The notes under the pieces are model-generated. The model ran no database searches. It had not been told where the DNA came from and saw only the letters and a program-made list of their open reading frames with translations. The position numbers and the translations under genes were made by a program. 64,000 nucleotides of DNA from CALKJU01 sp035326425 (GTDB lineage Bacteria > Pseudomonadota > Alphaproteobacteria > Geminicoccales > Geminicoccaceae): positions 1-64,000 of the forward strand of contig DAOLFG010000016.1 in the NCBI GenBank assembly GCA_035326425.1, given 5' to 3'. This document shows positions 8,167 to 17,016 of this stretch, one piece after another (positions within the stretch are counted from its first letter, which is position 1; the number at the start of each line of letters is the position of its first letter).

Positions 8167-9273
8167 TTCATAGAGACGAAATCAACTCGGGCCACTTCCC
8201 GCAGCGGCTATCGGATCGCCGTCGTGCCCGGCGACGGGATCGGCAGCGAGGTCGTCCCGGCTGCCGTCGAGGTCATCGAGGCGGCGGCGCGACATTGCGG
8301 CCTAGCGCTCGACCTGACGTGGAAGCCCTGGAGCGCTGCGCGCTCGCTCGAGACGGGCGACATCATACCGCCGGGAGGGCTTGCGGAGATCGAGGGCTGC
8401 GATGCCATCCTGTTCGGCGCGCATGGTGCGCCGGGGGTGCCGGACCATGTGGCGGCCTGGCAGCTGCTGTTCGCGATGCGCCACACCTTCGACCAGTATG
8501 CGAATCTCCGGCCGATCCGCCTGAGCCCCGGCGTCGAGCCGCGCCTGCGACTGCCCCCCGGTGTCGACATCGATCTCGCCATCGTACGCGAGAACACGGA
8601 AGGCGAGTTCGCCGGACCCGGCGGCGTCAGCGGCCGCGGCACGCCGGTCGAGCAGGCGACCCAGCTCACCGTCATCACCCGCTACGGCACCGAGCGGATC
8701 GCCCGCTTCGCCTTCGATCTCGCGCGGACCCGCCGCGGCCACGTCACGACCGTGACGAAATCGAACTCGATGCCGCATGCGTTGGGGTATTGGGACCGGG
8801 TGGTCGACGAGATCGCCGAGGCCTATCCCGACGTGGCGCACCGAAAGCTCTATGTCGACGCTGCGGCCGCCGAGTTCGTGTTGCGGCCGGAGAGCTTCGA
8901 TGTCGTGTTGGCGACCACACTGCACGGCGACATCCTGTCCGATCTCGGTGCCGCGCTGACCGGCGGGCTGGGCCTGGCGCCCAGCGGCAACGTCAATCCC
9001 GAGCGCCGCTTTCCGTCGCTGTTCGAGCCGATCCACGGCTCCGCTCCGGACATAGCCGGCCAGGGCGTGGCCAATCCGACGGCGTGCATGCTGGCCGGGG
9101 CGATGCTGCTCGAGCATCTGGGCGAGCATGCCGCGGGCCGATGGGTGCGCCGGGCGGTGGGCCTCGTGCTGCGCGAAGGCAGGATCCGCACGCGCGATCT
9201 CGGCGGCTCGGCGACGACACGAGCCTTCACGGATGCAGTGCTGGGTGCCGTCGATCATGTGATGTCGTCGTAG
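8164..9273 (+). CDS. Isocitrate/isopropylmalate-family dehydrogenase (tartrate/D-malate type)
   Basis: NAD-dependent beta-decarboxylating dehydrogenase of 369 residues. The N-terminus has the GDGIG motif, and the C-terminal half has FEPIHGSAPDIAGQGVANP, the family signature for nucleotide binding. The block of Tyr/Lys/Asp residues around TVTKSNSMP and LHGDILSDLGAALTGG supplies the metal and catalytic acidic residues. Absence of leucine-biosynthesis neighbours and its place at the head of a sugar-acid operon favour a tartrate, D-malate or related hydroxyacid rather than isopropylmalate. ATG 8164 is the only plausible start, though it lies inside an operator. Confidence 0.85.
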   Translation: MFIETKSTRATSRSGYRIAVVPGDGIGSEVVPAAVEVIEAAARHCGLALDLTWKPWSAARSLETGDIIPPGGLAEIEGCDAILFGAHGAPGVPDHVAAWQLLFAMRHTFDQYANLRPIRLSPGVEPRLRLPPGVDIDLAIVRENTEGEFAGPGGVSGRGTPVEQATQLTVITRYGTERIARFAFDLARTRRGHVTTVTKSNSMPHALGYWDRVVDEIAEAYPDVAHRKLYVDAAAAEFVLRPESFDVVLATTLHGDILSDLGAALTGGLGLAPSGNVNPERRFPSLFEPIHGSAPDIAGQGVANPTACMLAGAMLLEHLGEHAAGRWVRRAVGLVLREGRIRTRDLGGSATTRAFTDAVLGAVDHVMSS

Positions 9274-9308
9274 ATCGGGCAGCCCGACAAAGGGAGGGGA
9301 GGATTGTC

Positions 9309-10712
9309 ATGTCGCACTCGAGCAGCATCCCGGTCGGCTTCTCGCGGCGCGCCTTCCTGGCGAGCGCCACCGCGGCGGCGGCGGCTTCGGCCGCGACCGC
9401 CACGGAAGCGGGCGCCACGTCCGCGCCGAGCTCGGCCGGCGTCCTCCTCGCCCAGGCCAAGCCGCTCGCCGGACGCAGCATCCGCTACCAGCAACGCGAC
9501 GCCGGCGCCGAGAACTTCGTGCGCAAGATCTTCGCCCCGCGCTTCGAGGAGGAGACCGGCTGCAGGGTGATCCTCGAGGACATCCCGCAGGCCGAGCTGT
9601 TCGCCAAGGTGCAGATCATGGCCGTGGCCGGGCAGATCGGCGATCTGGTCTTCGGCATGGACGATCCCATGCTGGTGAGCTGGGGCTACAAGGGCATCCT
9701 GCGGCCGCTCGACGACTACATCGCCGCCGACGGCTACCAGATGAGCCAGTTCTACCCGGCTGCGGTGGAGGCGCTGAAGGTGGACGGCAAGATCTTCGGT
9801 CTGCCCACCGCCGGCCATCCGGGCATCGTCAACCTCTACTTCAACCGCAACATGCTGGCCGAGGCCGGCATTCCGGCACCGGATGCCAAGTTCCCTGAGG
9901 AGTCCTGGACCTGGGACACGATCCTCGAGGCCGCCAGGGCGATGACGAAGGACACCAACGGCGACGGCAAGCCCGATGTCTGGGGCTTCCTGCCTTCGAA
10001 GTTCAACGGCAAGTGGGCCTTTGTCCACACGCGGCAGTTCGGTGGCGACGTGATCGACACGGACGGCAAGACCGCGATCATCGGCAGCGAGCAGGGGCAG
10101 GCGGCATACCGCTACCTTTCCGACCTGACCTGGAAGCACAAGGTCGCCCCGACGCCCGCCGACATTCCGGCGGGCCCCACCCATTCGACGGAGAAGATCG
10201 CCGGCAGCAACTTCGCCACCGGCCAGGTCGCGATGTTCGAGGACGCGACCATCCTCATCACCACCATGCAGAACTACGTGAAGGACTTCGAGTGGGGCGT
10301 GTTCCCCATTCCGGTCGGACCGGGTGGCAGCCGGGGCGGCACGGTCTTCATGAACACCACCTCGATCACCAGCGCATCCAAGGATCCCGAGGCGGCCTGG
10401 GAGTTCCTGAAGCTGATCTGCAGCCACGAGGCCGGCACCCAGAAGCTGCTCACCAACTCCGGCTCGCCCGGCATGCGCCCCGACGTCTTCCAGGATCCCG
10501 AGGTCAACAAGGCATTCCCGTGGTTCCAGGTCGGCCACAAGGTGATGACGGAGGCGCAGCCGGTCACCAGGCCCGCGAACTTCCGCTCCACCGAGATCGC
10601 CAACGCCATCATCCAGATCGAGGGCAAGATCTGGCTGAACGACGTGTCGCCGGAGGACGGCGCCAAGGAGATGCAGGCCGCGATCCAGGGGATTCTCGAC
10701 GAGCCGGCATGA
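9309..10712 (+). CDS. ABC sugar-type importer binding protein, Tat-exported
   Basis: Extracellular solute-binding protein of 467 residues (SBP_bac_1, MalE/UgpB-like). The N-terminus has a twin-arginine motif, FSRRAFLA, then a long Ala-rich hydrophobic region. The body shows the usual features of family 1, including LYFNRNMLAEAGI and the WDTILEAA loop. The run DTNGDGKPDVWG is a calcium-loop-like insert seen in some relatives. A strong GGAGGGGAGGA lies just before the ATG, suggesting high translation. The two permeases overlap downstream, but no ATPase gene follows. Confidence 0.88.
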   Translation: MSHSSSIPVGFSRRAFLASATAAAAASAATATEAGATSAPSSAGVLLAQAKPLAGRSIRYQQRDAGAENFVRKIFAPRFEEETGCRVILEDIPQAELFAKVQIMAVAGQIGDLVFGMDDPMLVSWGYKGILRPLDDYIAADGYQMSQFYPAAVEALKVDGKIFGLPTAGHPGIVNLYFNRNMLAEAGIPAPDAKFPEESWTWDTILEAARAMTKDTNGDGKPDVWGFLPSKFNGKWAFVHTRQFGGDVIDTDGKTAIIGSEQGQAAYRYLSDLTWKHKVAPTPADIPAGPTHSTEKIAGSNFATGQVAMFEDATILITTMQNYVKDFEWGVFPIPVGPGGSRGGTVFMNTTSITSASKDPEAAWEFLKLICSHEAGTQKLLTNSGSPGMRPDVFQDPEVNKAFPWFQVGHKVMTEAQPVTRPANFRSTEIANAIIQIEGKIWLNDVSPEDGAKEMQAAIQGILDEPA

Positions 10713-11662
10713 TGATCGACATCGCCGCGCGAGGCGGGCGGACGCCGGCACGCCGGGCTGCCTACCGGCTCACGATCCGCCAGCGCGAATGGCTGACCGG
10801 CTATCTGTTCCTGGCTCCCTGGATCGTGGGCTTCACCGTCTTCGTCGCCGGCCCCACCCTGGCCTCGCTGGCGCTCAGCCTGACCCGCTACGATGTGCTG
10901 CGGCCGCCCGTGTTCATCGGCCTCAGCAACTATCTGCGCGCCTTCGGCAGCGATCCGCAGTTCTGGGGATCGCTGCTGAAGACGGTCTATTTCGCGCTCC
11001 TGATGGTGCCGGCGGCGATCACCGCCGCCCTGGGCCTGGCACTCCTGCTCAACCGGCCGTCGCGCGGCGTCGCCATCTTCCGCTCGGCCTACTTCATGCC
11101 GCATCTGGTGCCGATCGCCGCCGCCGCGGTGATCTGGCTGTGGATCCTCGACCCGCGCTACGGCCCGCTCAATGCGCTCCTGGCATGGCTCGGCATCGAC
11201 GGCCCCGGCTGGCTGACCTCGACCGAATGGGCGATACCCGGCATTGCCATGATCGCGCTCTGGATGGCGGCCGGCGGCAACACCATGATCATCTTCCTGG
11301 CGGCACTGCAGGGCGTGCCGAGGGAGCTGCACGAGGCCGCGCGCATCGACGGCGCCGGCGCCTGGCACCGCTTCCGCCACGTCACGCTGCCGATGATCTC
11401 GCCGGCCCTGTTCTTCAACCTGATCCTCGCCGTCATCGCGGCACTCAAGGTCTTCACCATTCCGCTGGTCGCCACCGGCGGCGGTCCCGCCTACGCCACC
11501 TATTTCTACGCGCTGCACGTCTACAAGCAGGGATTCGAGTTCTTCAACATGGGCTATGCCGCAGCGCTCGCCTGGATCCTGCTGGTGATCGTCATGACCT
11601 TGACCTGGATCCAGTTCCGGCTGCGCCGGCGCTGGGTGCATTTCGAGGACGAGGCCGGCTGA
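10709..11662 (+). CDS. ABC sugar permease, MalF/UgpA type
   Basis: Inner-membrane protein of about 317 residues with six predicted hydrophobic segments and the EAA loop LHEAARIDGAGAWHRF before VTLPMI. The start overlaps the stop of the binding-protein gene (ATGA), which implies translational coupling. With the next gene it forms the heterodimeric channel. The N-terminal 30 residues are basic and cytoplasmic. Confidence 0.92.
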   Translation: MMIDIAARGGRTPARRAAYRLTIRQREWLTGYLFLAPWIVGFTVFVAGPTLASLALSLTRYDVLRPPVFIGLSNYLRAFGSDPQFWGSLLKTVYFALLMVPAAITAALGLALLLNRPSRGVAIFRSAYFMPHLVPIAAAAVIWLWILDPRYGPLNALLAWLGIDGPGWLTSTEWAIPGIAMIALWMAAGGNTMIIFLAALQGVPRELHEAARIDGAGAWHRFRHVTLPMISPALFFNLILAVIAALKVFTIPLVATGGGPAYATYFYALHVYKQGFEFFNMGYAAALAWILLVIVMTLTWIQFRLRRRWVHFEDEAG

Positions 11663-12507
11663 TGGGTCGCGCCGAAGGGGCCTTGCCGGACCGGCTGTTC
11701 TACCCGATCGCCACCCTGCTGGCGGCGGTCCTGCTGTTCCCGATCTTCTGGGCGTTGATGACGTCGCTGAAGCCGATCGCCGAGACCTACGACGCGAGCC
11801 GGCTGCTGCCGAGCGCGTTCCAGTGGACGAACTATGTCGAGCTGTTCCATCGGGCACCCTTCGCCCGCTGGATCGGCAACACAGTGCTCGTCACCCTGCT
11901 CGCGACCACGGGCACCGTCCTTTCCAGCATGATGGTCGGCTACGCCTTCGCCCGCTTCCGCTTCCCGGGCCGCAACGTGTTCTTTCTCTTGACCATCAGC
12001 ACGCTGGTCCTGCCGGCCGAGGTGACCATCGTGCCGAACTATCTGCTGTTCCGTGAGCTGGGCTGGCTCGATACCTACCTGCCGCTGATCGTGCCCTACT
12101 GGCTTGGCGGCACGGCCTTCTACATCTTCCTCTTCCGCCAGTTCTTCCTGACCATCCCCCGCGAATACGAGGAGGCGGCGAGGATCGATGGCGCCAATCC
12201 CTGGCAGGTCTTCATCCGTGTCCATGTTCCGATGGTCAAGCCGGCGATCGCCGCCGCCACCGTCATCTCCTTCATCCATCAATGGGACGAGTTCTTCACC
12301 CATCTCATCTATCTGAATACGCCGGCCAAATACACGCTGCCGATCGGTCTCCGCTACTTCTACAACTCGCTGCACACCGAGGGTGAGCCGATGCTGCACC
12401 TGCTGATGGCGGCTGCGGTGCTGGCGCTGCTGCCGCCGATCGTCATCTTCCTCTGCCTGCAACGCTACTTCATCCGCGGGGTGGTGATGTCGGGGCTGAA
12501 AGGATGA
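11662..12507 (+). CDS. ABC sugar permease, MalG/UgpE type
   Basis: Inner-membrane protein of 281 residues, six hydrophobic segments, with the EAA loop REYEEAARIDGANPWQVF. The ATG shares a base with the preceding stop (TGATG). It ends with GVVMSGLKG, the common C-terminus of this subunit class. No nucleotide-binding subunit is encoded in this operon; the ATPase genes at 5342 and 29298 are the only candidates in the window. Confidence 0.92.
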   Translation: MGRAEGALPDRLFYPIATLLAAVLLFPIFWALMTSLKPIAETYDASRLLPSAFQWTNYVELFHRAPFARWIGNTVLVTLLATTGTVLSSMMVGYAFARFRFPGRNVFFLLTISTLVLPAEVTIVPNYLLFRELGWLDTYLPLIVPYWLGGTAFYIFLFRQFFLTIPREYEEAARIDGANPWQVFIRVHVPMVKPAIAAATVISFIHQWDEFFTHLIYLNTPAKYTLPIGLRYFYNSLHTEGEPMLHLLMAAAVLALLPPIVIFLCLQRYFIRGVVMSGLKG

Positions 12508-13508
12508 GCAAGGGCTCGCCTTCGGTCCTGCTGGTCGGGCCGCGGCGCATGGCGGCGCTGGCGGAACGGCTGCGTGCGGTGGCCCGGGCGGCCGAGATCA
12601 CGGTGGTCGCCGCCGCCGCCGAAGGCGAGCCGCACCTGGCTTCGGCCGAGATCGTCGTCATGGCCGACAGGGTGACGCCGGCCTACGCCACCGCACCGCG
12701 GCTTCGCTGGCTGCATCTCTATCCGACCGGCATCGACCACGTCGCCATCCCGGCCCTGCGCCGAGCCGCGTTCCCGATCACCCACAAGGTCGAGGCATCG
12801 GTGGTGCCGCTCGCCGAGCATGTGATGGCGCTGCTGCTGGCGATCGCGCGCCGGCTTTCCGACTATCGCGATCTGCAGCTGGCACGGGAGTGGCGGCACC
12901 ATTCGACCTGGCCGACGACCGGCGGGCTGCGCCAGCTCGCCGGCAGCACGCTCGGCATCGTCGGCCTCGGCAATGTCGGGCGCGCGGTCGCCCACCGCGC
13001 CCGCGCCTTCGACATGCGTGTGCTGGGCCTGCGCCGCCGCATGGCCGAGCCCGTGGCCGATGTCGACGAGCTGCTGCCGCCGGAACGGCTGGACGGACTG
13101 CTGGCGGCTTCCGACTATGTCGTGCTCGCCACGTCGCTGAACGATGCGACCTGGCACCTGATCGGCGAGGCCCAGCTCGCCGTGATGCGCAGGACGGCAT
13201 GGCTGATCAACATCGGCCGCGGGCCGCTGGTGGACCAGCCGGCCCTGGTCGCAGCGCTTCGGGAGGAGCGGATCGGCGGTGCGGCGCTCGACGTGTTCGA
13301 GCAGGAGCCTCTGCCGGCAGAGAGCCCGCTGTGGGCCATGCCGAACGTGATCGTGACACCCCACGCCGGCGGCAGCGGTCCCGACAACGAGAGCGAGGCC
13401 GGCGACGAGATCGTCGCCAACTTCATCCGCTATCTGGAAGGCCGCCCTCTCGGCGGCCTTGTCGATCCGGCCGATATTCCGACGCGTACCGATCTGCCTA
13501 AACATTGA
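12504..13508 (+). CDS. D-isomer-specific 2-hydroxyacid dehydrogenase
   Basis: NAD(P)-dependent 2-hydroxyacid dehydrogenase of 334 residues. The Rossmann motif is GIVGLGNVG, the catalytic Arg lies in NIGRG, the Glu in FEQEPLP and the His in VTPHAGG, giving a complete Arg-Glu-His triad. The first 90 residues are a compact catalytic lobe with the HLYPTGIDH strand. The gene starts in an ATGA overlap with the permease. It would interconvert a 2-keto acid and a D-2-hydroxyacid, consistent with the other acid-handling enzymes of the operon. Confidence 0.88.
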   Translation: MSKGSPSVLLVGPRRMAALAERLRAVARAAEITVVAAAAEGEPHLASAEIVVMADRVTPAYATAPRLRWLHLYPTGIDHVAIPALRRAAFPITHKVEASVVPLAEHVMALLLAIARRLSDYRDLQLAREWRHHSTWPTTGGLRQLAGSTLGIVGLGNVGRAVAHRARAFDMRVLGLRRRMAEPVADVDELLPPERLDGLLAASDYVVLATSLNDATWHLIGEAQLAVMRRTAWLINIGRGPLVDQPALVAALREERIGGAALDVFEQEPLPAESPLWAMPNVIVTPHAGGSGPDNESEAGDEIVANFIRYLEGRPLGGLVDPADIPTRTDLPKH

Positions 13509-13522
13509 GGGGAAACAGCCGC

Positions 13523-14287
13523 ATGGGAAAGCTTGCGGGCAGAACCGCCATCGTCACCGGCGCCGCGGTCGGCATCGGCCGTGACGTCGCCGTAGCACTG
13601 GCTGCCGAGGGGGCCTCGGTGGCCGTCAACTATTCGCGTTCCGAGGCCGACGCCGCGGCCACCGTCGCCCTGATCCGCGAGGCGGGCGGCCGGGCCGAGG
13701 CCTTCCGCGCCGACGTGTCCGACGACGCTCAGGTGCGTGCCATGGTCGAAAGCGTCGAGGCTCGCCTCGGCGGCATCGACATCCTGGTCAACAATGCCGG
13801 CATCACCTCGCGCCAGCGCTTCGACGACCTCGAGGCGCTGACTGGCGAGATGTGGAGCCGGCTCTATGATGTGAACGTCAAGGGCATGTTCTTCTGCTGC
13901 CGGGCCGTGGTCCCGGCGATGCGCAAGAGGGGTGGGGGCCGGATCATCAACATCGCCTCGGTCGCCGGCATCAGGCCGAGCGGCAGCTCGATCGCCTATT
14001 GCGCGTCGAAGGCGGCGATGATCCACGCCGGCGCCTGCCTCGCCAAGGCCCTGGCCCCGGACATCCGCGTCAACACGATCGCACCCGGCTTCATCGACGA
14101 GACGCGCTGGAATGTCGACGTCGAGGGGCTGGACAAGCTGCGCGCCAACGCCGCGGCGGCGACGCCGCTGCAGCGGGTCGGCCTGCCCTCCGACATCACC
14201 GAGACCGCTCTGTTCCTGGCGGCCGGCGCCGATTTCATGACCGGTGCCGTGCTCGTCGTGGACGGCGGCCGCCAGCTCACCCAATGA
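13523..14287 (+). CDS. SDR-family oxidoreductase (first of operon)
   Basis: Classical SDR of 254 residues with TGAAVGIG cofactor loop, NNAG, serine in NIASVAG and YCASK catalytic motif. GAGGGGA lies about ten bases before ATG 13523, which fixes the start although a TTG further upstream is in frame. It lies 14 bp after the hydroxyacid dehydrogenase gene and 13 bp before the dehydratase-like gene. The cofactor loop lacks a basic residue pattern that would clearly mark NADPH, so cofactor preference is open. Confidence 0.87.
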   Translation: MGKLAGRTAIVTGAAVGIGRDVAVALAAEGASVAVNYSRSEADAAATVALIREAGGRAEAFRADVSDDAQVRAMVESVEARLGGIDILVNNAGITSRQRFDDLEALTGEMWSRLYDVNVKGMFFCCRAVVPAMRKRGGGRIINIASVAGIRPSGSSIAYCASKAAMIHAGACLAKALAPDIRVNTIAPGFIDETRWNVDVEGLDKLRANAAAATPLQRVGLPSDITETALFLAAGADFMTGAVLVVDGGRQLTQ

Positions 14288-14300
14288 GTGCACCAATCCG

Positions 14301-15446
14301 ATGAAAATCACGGCCGGCAAGATCTATCTTTCCAAGTCGCGCAAGCGTCCGACCGCCATCGTCCAGCTGCTCACCGACGAGGGCATCAGCGGGGTGGGCG
14401 AGGTCGGCATGCATTTCGGCAGCCGGGCTACGGCGAGCTATCTCGCCGAGTTCGTCCGCCGCTACATGCTGGGCCAGGACCCGCGCCATCCCGAGAAGCA
14501 CTGGGACCGAATCTATCGCGAGAGCGGCTGGTCGCGCGGCGGCGGCCCGGTGCTGCTGGGGGCGATCAGCGCCCTCGACGAGGCGATGTGGGACATCGTC
14601 GGCAAATGCCTGGGCGTGCCGGTCTACATGCTGCTCGGCGGCAAGGTCCGCGACCGCATCAGGCTCTATGCCAACGGCTGGTACCGCACCGGCGGGCCGC
14701 CGTCCGACTATGCCGCGGATGCCGAGAAGGTCGTGCGTCAGGGCTTCAAGGCGCTGAAATTCGATCCCTTCCAGGACGTCAGCGAGGAATTGGGCTGGCG
14801 GCCGCGGCGCATCTGGCAGCGCGAGGAGATCGAGGTCGCTGCCCGGCGGATCGCCGCCGTGCGCGACGCCATCGGCCCCGAGGTCGAGATCTTCCTCGAA
14901 GGCCACGGCTGGTTCGATGTCGGCACCGCCGTCGAGATCGCGCATCGCGTCGCCGAGTACGGGATCCGCTTCTTCGAGGAGCCGATCGATTCCACCAATC
15001 CCGAGGCCCTGGCCCAGGTGGCGGCGGCGATCCCCATGGCCGTGGCGACCGGGGAGAAGATCTATACCCGCTGGGGCTTCCTGCCCTTCCTGCAGCACGG
15101 TGCGATGCGGATAGCACAGCCCGATGTCGGCAATACCGGCGGCATCAGTGAGATGCGCAAGATCGCGGCACTCGCCGACAGCTTCCTGATCTCGATCGCA
15201 CCGCACAACTGCTGGGGGCCTATCGGCACCGCCGCTACGGTCCAGGTCGACGCCTCGACCGTCAACCTGCAGGTCCAGGAGCTGTTTCCCTACGAAGGGG
15301 ACGACCACTACCGGATGGTCGATCACGCCTGGGAGCTCGACGTCAAGGACGGCTACATGCCCGTCGCCGACGGCCGGCCGGGCCTCGGCGTGGAACTGAA
15401 CGAGGCCTACATGGCCTCCAACCTGATCGAGACCGTCGAGCCGTGA
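14301..15446 (+). CDS. Enolase-superfamily sugar-acid dehydratase (mandelate racemase/galactonate dehydratase-like)
   Basis: Enolase-superfamily enzyme of 381 residues. The capping domain spans roughly residues 1-120. In the barrel, KALKFDPF (from residue 150) carries the lysine strand, E200-G-H202 gives the first metal ligand with an adjacent His as in D-galactonate dehydratase, FFEEP (near 225) gives the second, and GEK (near 252) the third. PDVGN (near 275) and APHN (H302) form the Asp-His dyad. This pattern fits an acid-sugar dehydratase making a 2-keto-3-deoxy acid. The precise sugar acid is not deducible. The gene overlaps the next one by 4 bp. Confidence 0.85.
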   Translation: MKITAGKIYLSKSRKRPTAIVQLLTDEGISGVGEVGMHFGSRATASYLAEFVRRYMLGQDPRHPEKHWDRIYRESGWSRGGGPVLLGAISALDEAMWDIVGKCLGVPVYMLLGGKVRDRIRLYANGWYRTGGPPSDYAADAEKVVRQGFKALKFDPFQDVSEELGWRPRRIWQREEIEVAARRIAAVRDAIGPEVEIFLEGHGWFDVGTAVEIAHRVAEYGIRFFEEPIDSTNPEALAQVAAAIPMAVATGEKIYTRWGFLPFLQHGAMRIAQPDVGNTGGISEMRKIAALADSFLISIAPHNCWGPIGTAATVQVDASTVNLQVQELFPYEGDDHYRMVDHAWELDVKDGYMPVADGRPGLGVELNEAYMASNLIETVEP

Positions 15447-17005
15447 CTCTCAGGATCGCTCTGGCCCAGGTCACGATCGCCGAGGGTCTCGACGCCAACA
15501 CGCGCAAGATCGCCGATTTCGTCGCGCGGGCGGCGAACGAGGGCGCGCGTGTCGTCGTCTTTCCCGAAGGCGCGCTCACGGGGCCGCAAGGTGCGTCGGG
15601 CGATTCGATCGAGGCGGTGCGAGGTGCCGCTGCGGCTGCCGGCGTCTACGTGCTGCTCGGCCTGCGCCAGCGCCGCACTCCCGCCGAGCCGCCGCACGAG
15701 CGCCTGCTGGTGATCGACCCGGACGGAGGGATCCTGCTGGCCTACGACAAGATGTGGGCGGATCCGCGGTTCGACAGCCTGCCCGCCTGCTTCTCGATCG
15801 ACGGCACGATCTGCAACGCCGTGATCTGCGCCGACCGCTGGATCCGCGCGGTCGAGGAGCTGCCGGTCATCGAGGGCTCGAGGATCATCTTCGAGTGCTC
15901 CAACAACGGCGCCGACGAGTGGATTCCGGACCTCGGGTGGTACTGGTACGTGCCGCGCGCCTTGCGCAACAATGTCTTCGTCGTCTTCTGCAACAGCGCC
16001 AACGGCCACGGCCATTCCGCGGCGATCGCGCCGGATGGCCGGATGCTGGCAGCACTCGGGACCGAGCCGGACGCGCTGCTCCTTGCCGATCTGGATCTCG
16101 CCGAGGCCACCGCCACCGAGGCGCATCGCCGGCACGGTCACCCGCTGCTGGCCCCGTTCTGGAAGGCGGGGATCACCCGAGGGCGCGGTTCCTCATCCCC
16201 GAATGTACGGTTCGAGCCGCCGTCGACGCCCGCGAGAACGCTGCATGTCGCCGCCGCGCAGCTGCCGCCCGGTTCCGGTGTCGCGTCCCTCGAGGGCATC
16301 ATCGCGCGATCGGCCGGTCTCGACCTGCTCGCTCTTCCCGCTCTCTCGATCGATGCCGACGAGATGCCGGAGATAGCGCGTGCCGCGCGCGAGGCGGAGC
16401 TCATGGTCGTGGTCGGCGCGCGTGTCCGCACGCCTGCCGGGCGGCTTCGCAGCGCCGCCTTCGTCGTCGATCGCACCGGCGCCGTGGCGACGCGGTACGA
16501 TCAGCTCGTCACGGACGAGGAAGGTCCGTTCGAGGCCGGTACGAGCACGGCCACGATGTGGTTCGATCTCGACGGCGTGCCGGGCATCGTCACGATCGGG
16601 CGCGATGCCTTATGGAACGAGCTGGCAGAGCTGGCCGCCCTGCGCGGTGCTCAGCTGCATGTGCACTTGGCCGAGGACGGTGGCTGGGCGCCTCTGGTCC
16701 GGCGTCAGCTGCACGCCAATCTCGCCTCGTTCTACACCTTGACCGTCATCGCCAGCGCCAAAGGCGACACCGCGATCTGGCAGGACTTCCGGCCCGGCAC
16801 CAATCACCGGCGTCGGCACGGCGATCACGACCGGTTCTGCGCCGTTCCGCTCGTCGAGGCCCTGCCTGGCCAGGATCTCGTCGTGGCCACTCAAGCGGTG
16901 CCGTCGGTCAATCTGCACTACCGCGCCATGACAGAGCGTACCGCCACCTGCATGCGGCCCTGGTACGACCTGGGCGCTGCGGTGATCGCCTCCGGCGCCG
17001 CATAG
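15443..17005 (+). CDS. Tandem carbon-nitrogen hydrolase with a degenerate second domain
   Basis: Protein of 520 residues made of two nitrilase-fold halves. The first half (about 1-245) has a full Glu-Lys-Cys triad: E42 in FPEG, K103 in YDKMW and C129 in ICADRW. The second half (about 265-515) repeats the fold, but each catalytic position is changed: the Glu strand reads LPALS (Ala300), the Lys position is Q354 in YDQLV, and the Cys position is G386 in TIGRD. The protein should therefore have one active site and one structural or ligand-binding pseudo-site. The GTG start overlaps the preceding stop. It probably hydrolyses an amide or nitrile of a pathway intermediate; the substrate is unknown. 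Confidence 0.78.
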   Translation: MTLRIALAQVTIAEGLDANTRKIADFVARAANEGARVVVFPEGALTGPQGASGDSIEAVRGAAAAAGVYVLLGLRQRRTPAEPPHERLLVIDPDGGILLAYDKMWADPRFDSLPACFSIDGTICNAVICADRWIRAVEELPVIEGSRIIFECSNNGADEWIPDLGWYWYVPRALRNNVFVVFCNSANGHGHSAAIAPDGRMLAALGTEPDALLLADLDLAEATATEAHRRHGHPLLAPFWKAGITRGRGSSSPNVRFEPPSTPARTLHVAAAQLPPGSGVASLEGIIARSAGLDLLALPALSIDADEMPEIARAAREAELMVVVGARVRTPAGRLRSAAFVVDRTGAVATRYDQLVTDEEGPFEAGTSTATMWFDLDGVPGIVTIGRDALWNELAELAALRGAQLHVHLAEDGGWAPLVRRQLHANLASFYTLTVIASAKGDTAIWQDFRPGTNHRRRHGDHDRFCAVPLVEALPGQDLVVATQAVPSVNLHYRAMTERTATCMRPWYDLGAAVIASGAA

Positions 17006-17016
17006 GGAGACTTCGC

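Noticed and set aside
8164..9273. leuB (3-isopropylmalate dehydrogenase)
   Set aside because: No leuC/leuD nearby and a catabolic operon context; a tartrate/D-malate-type role is more likely, so no gene symbol is given.
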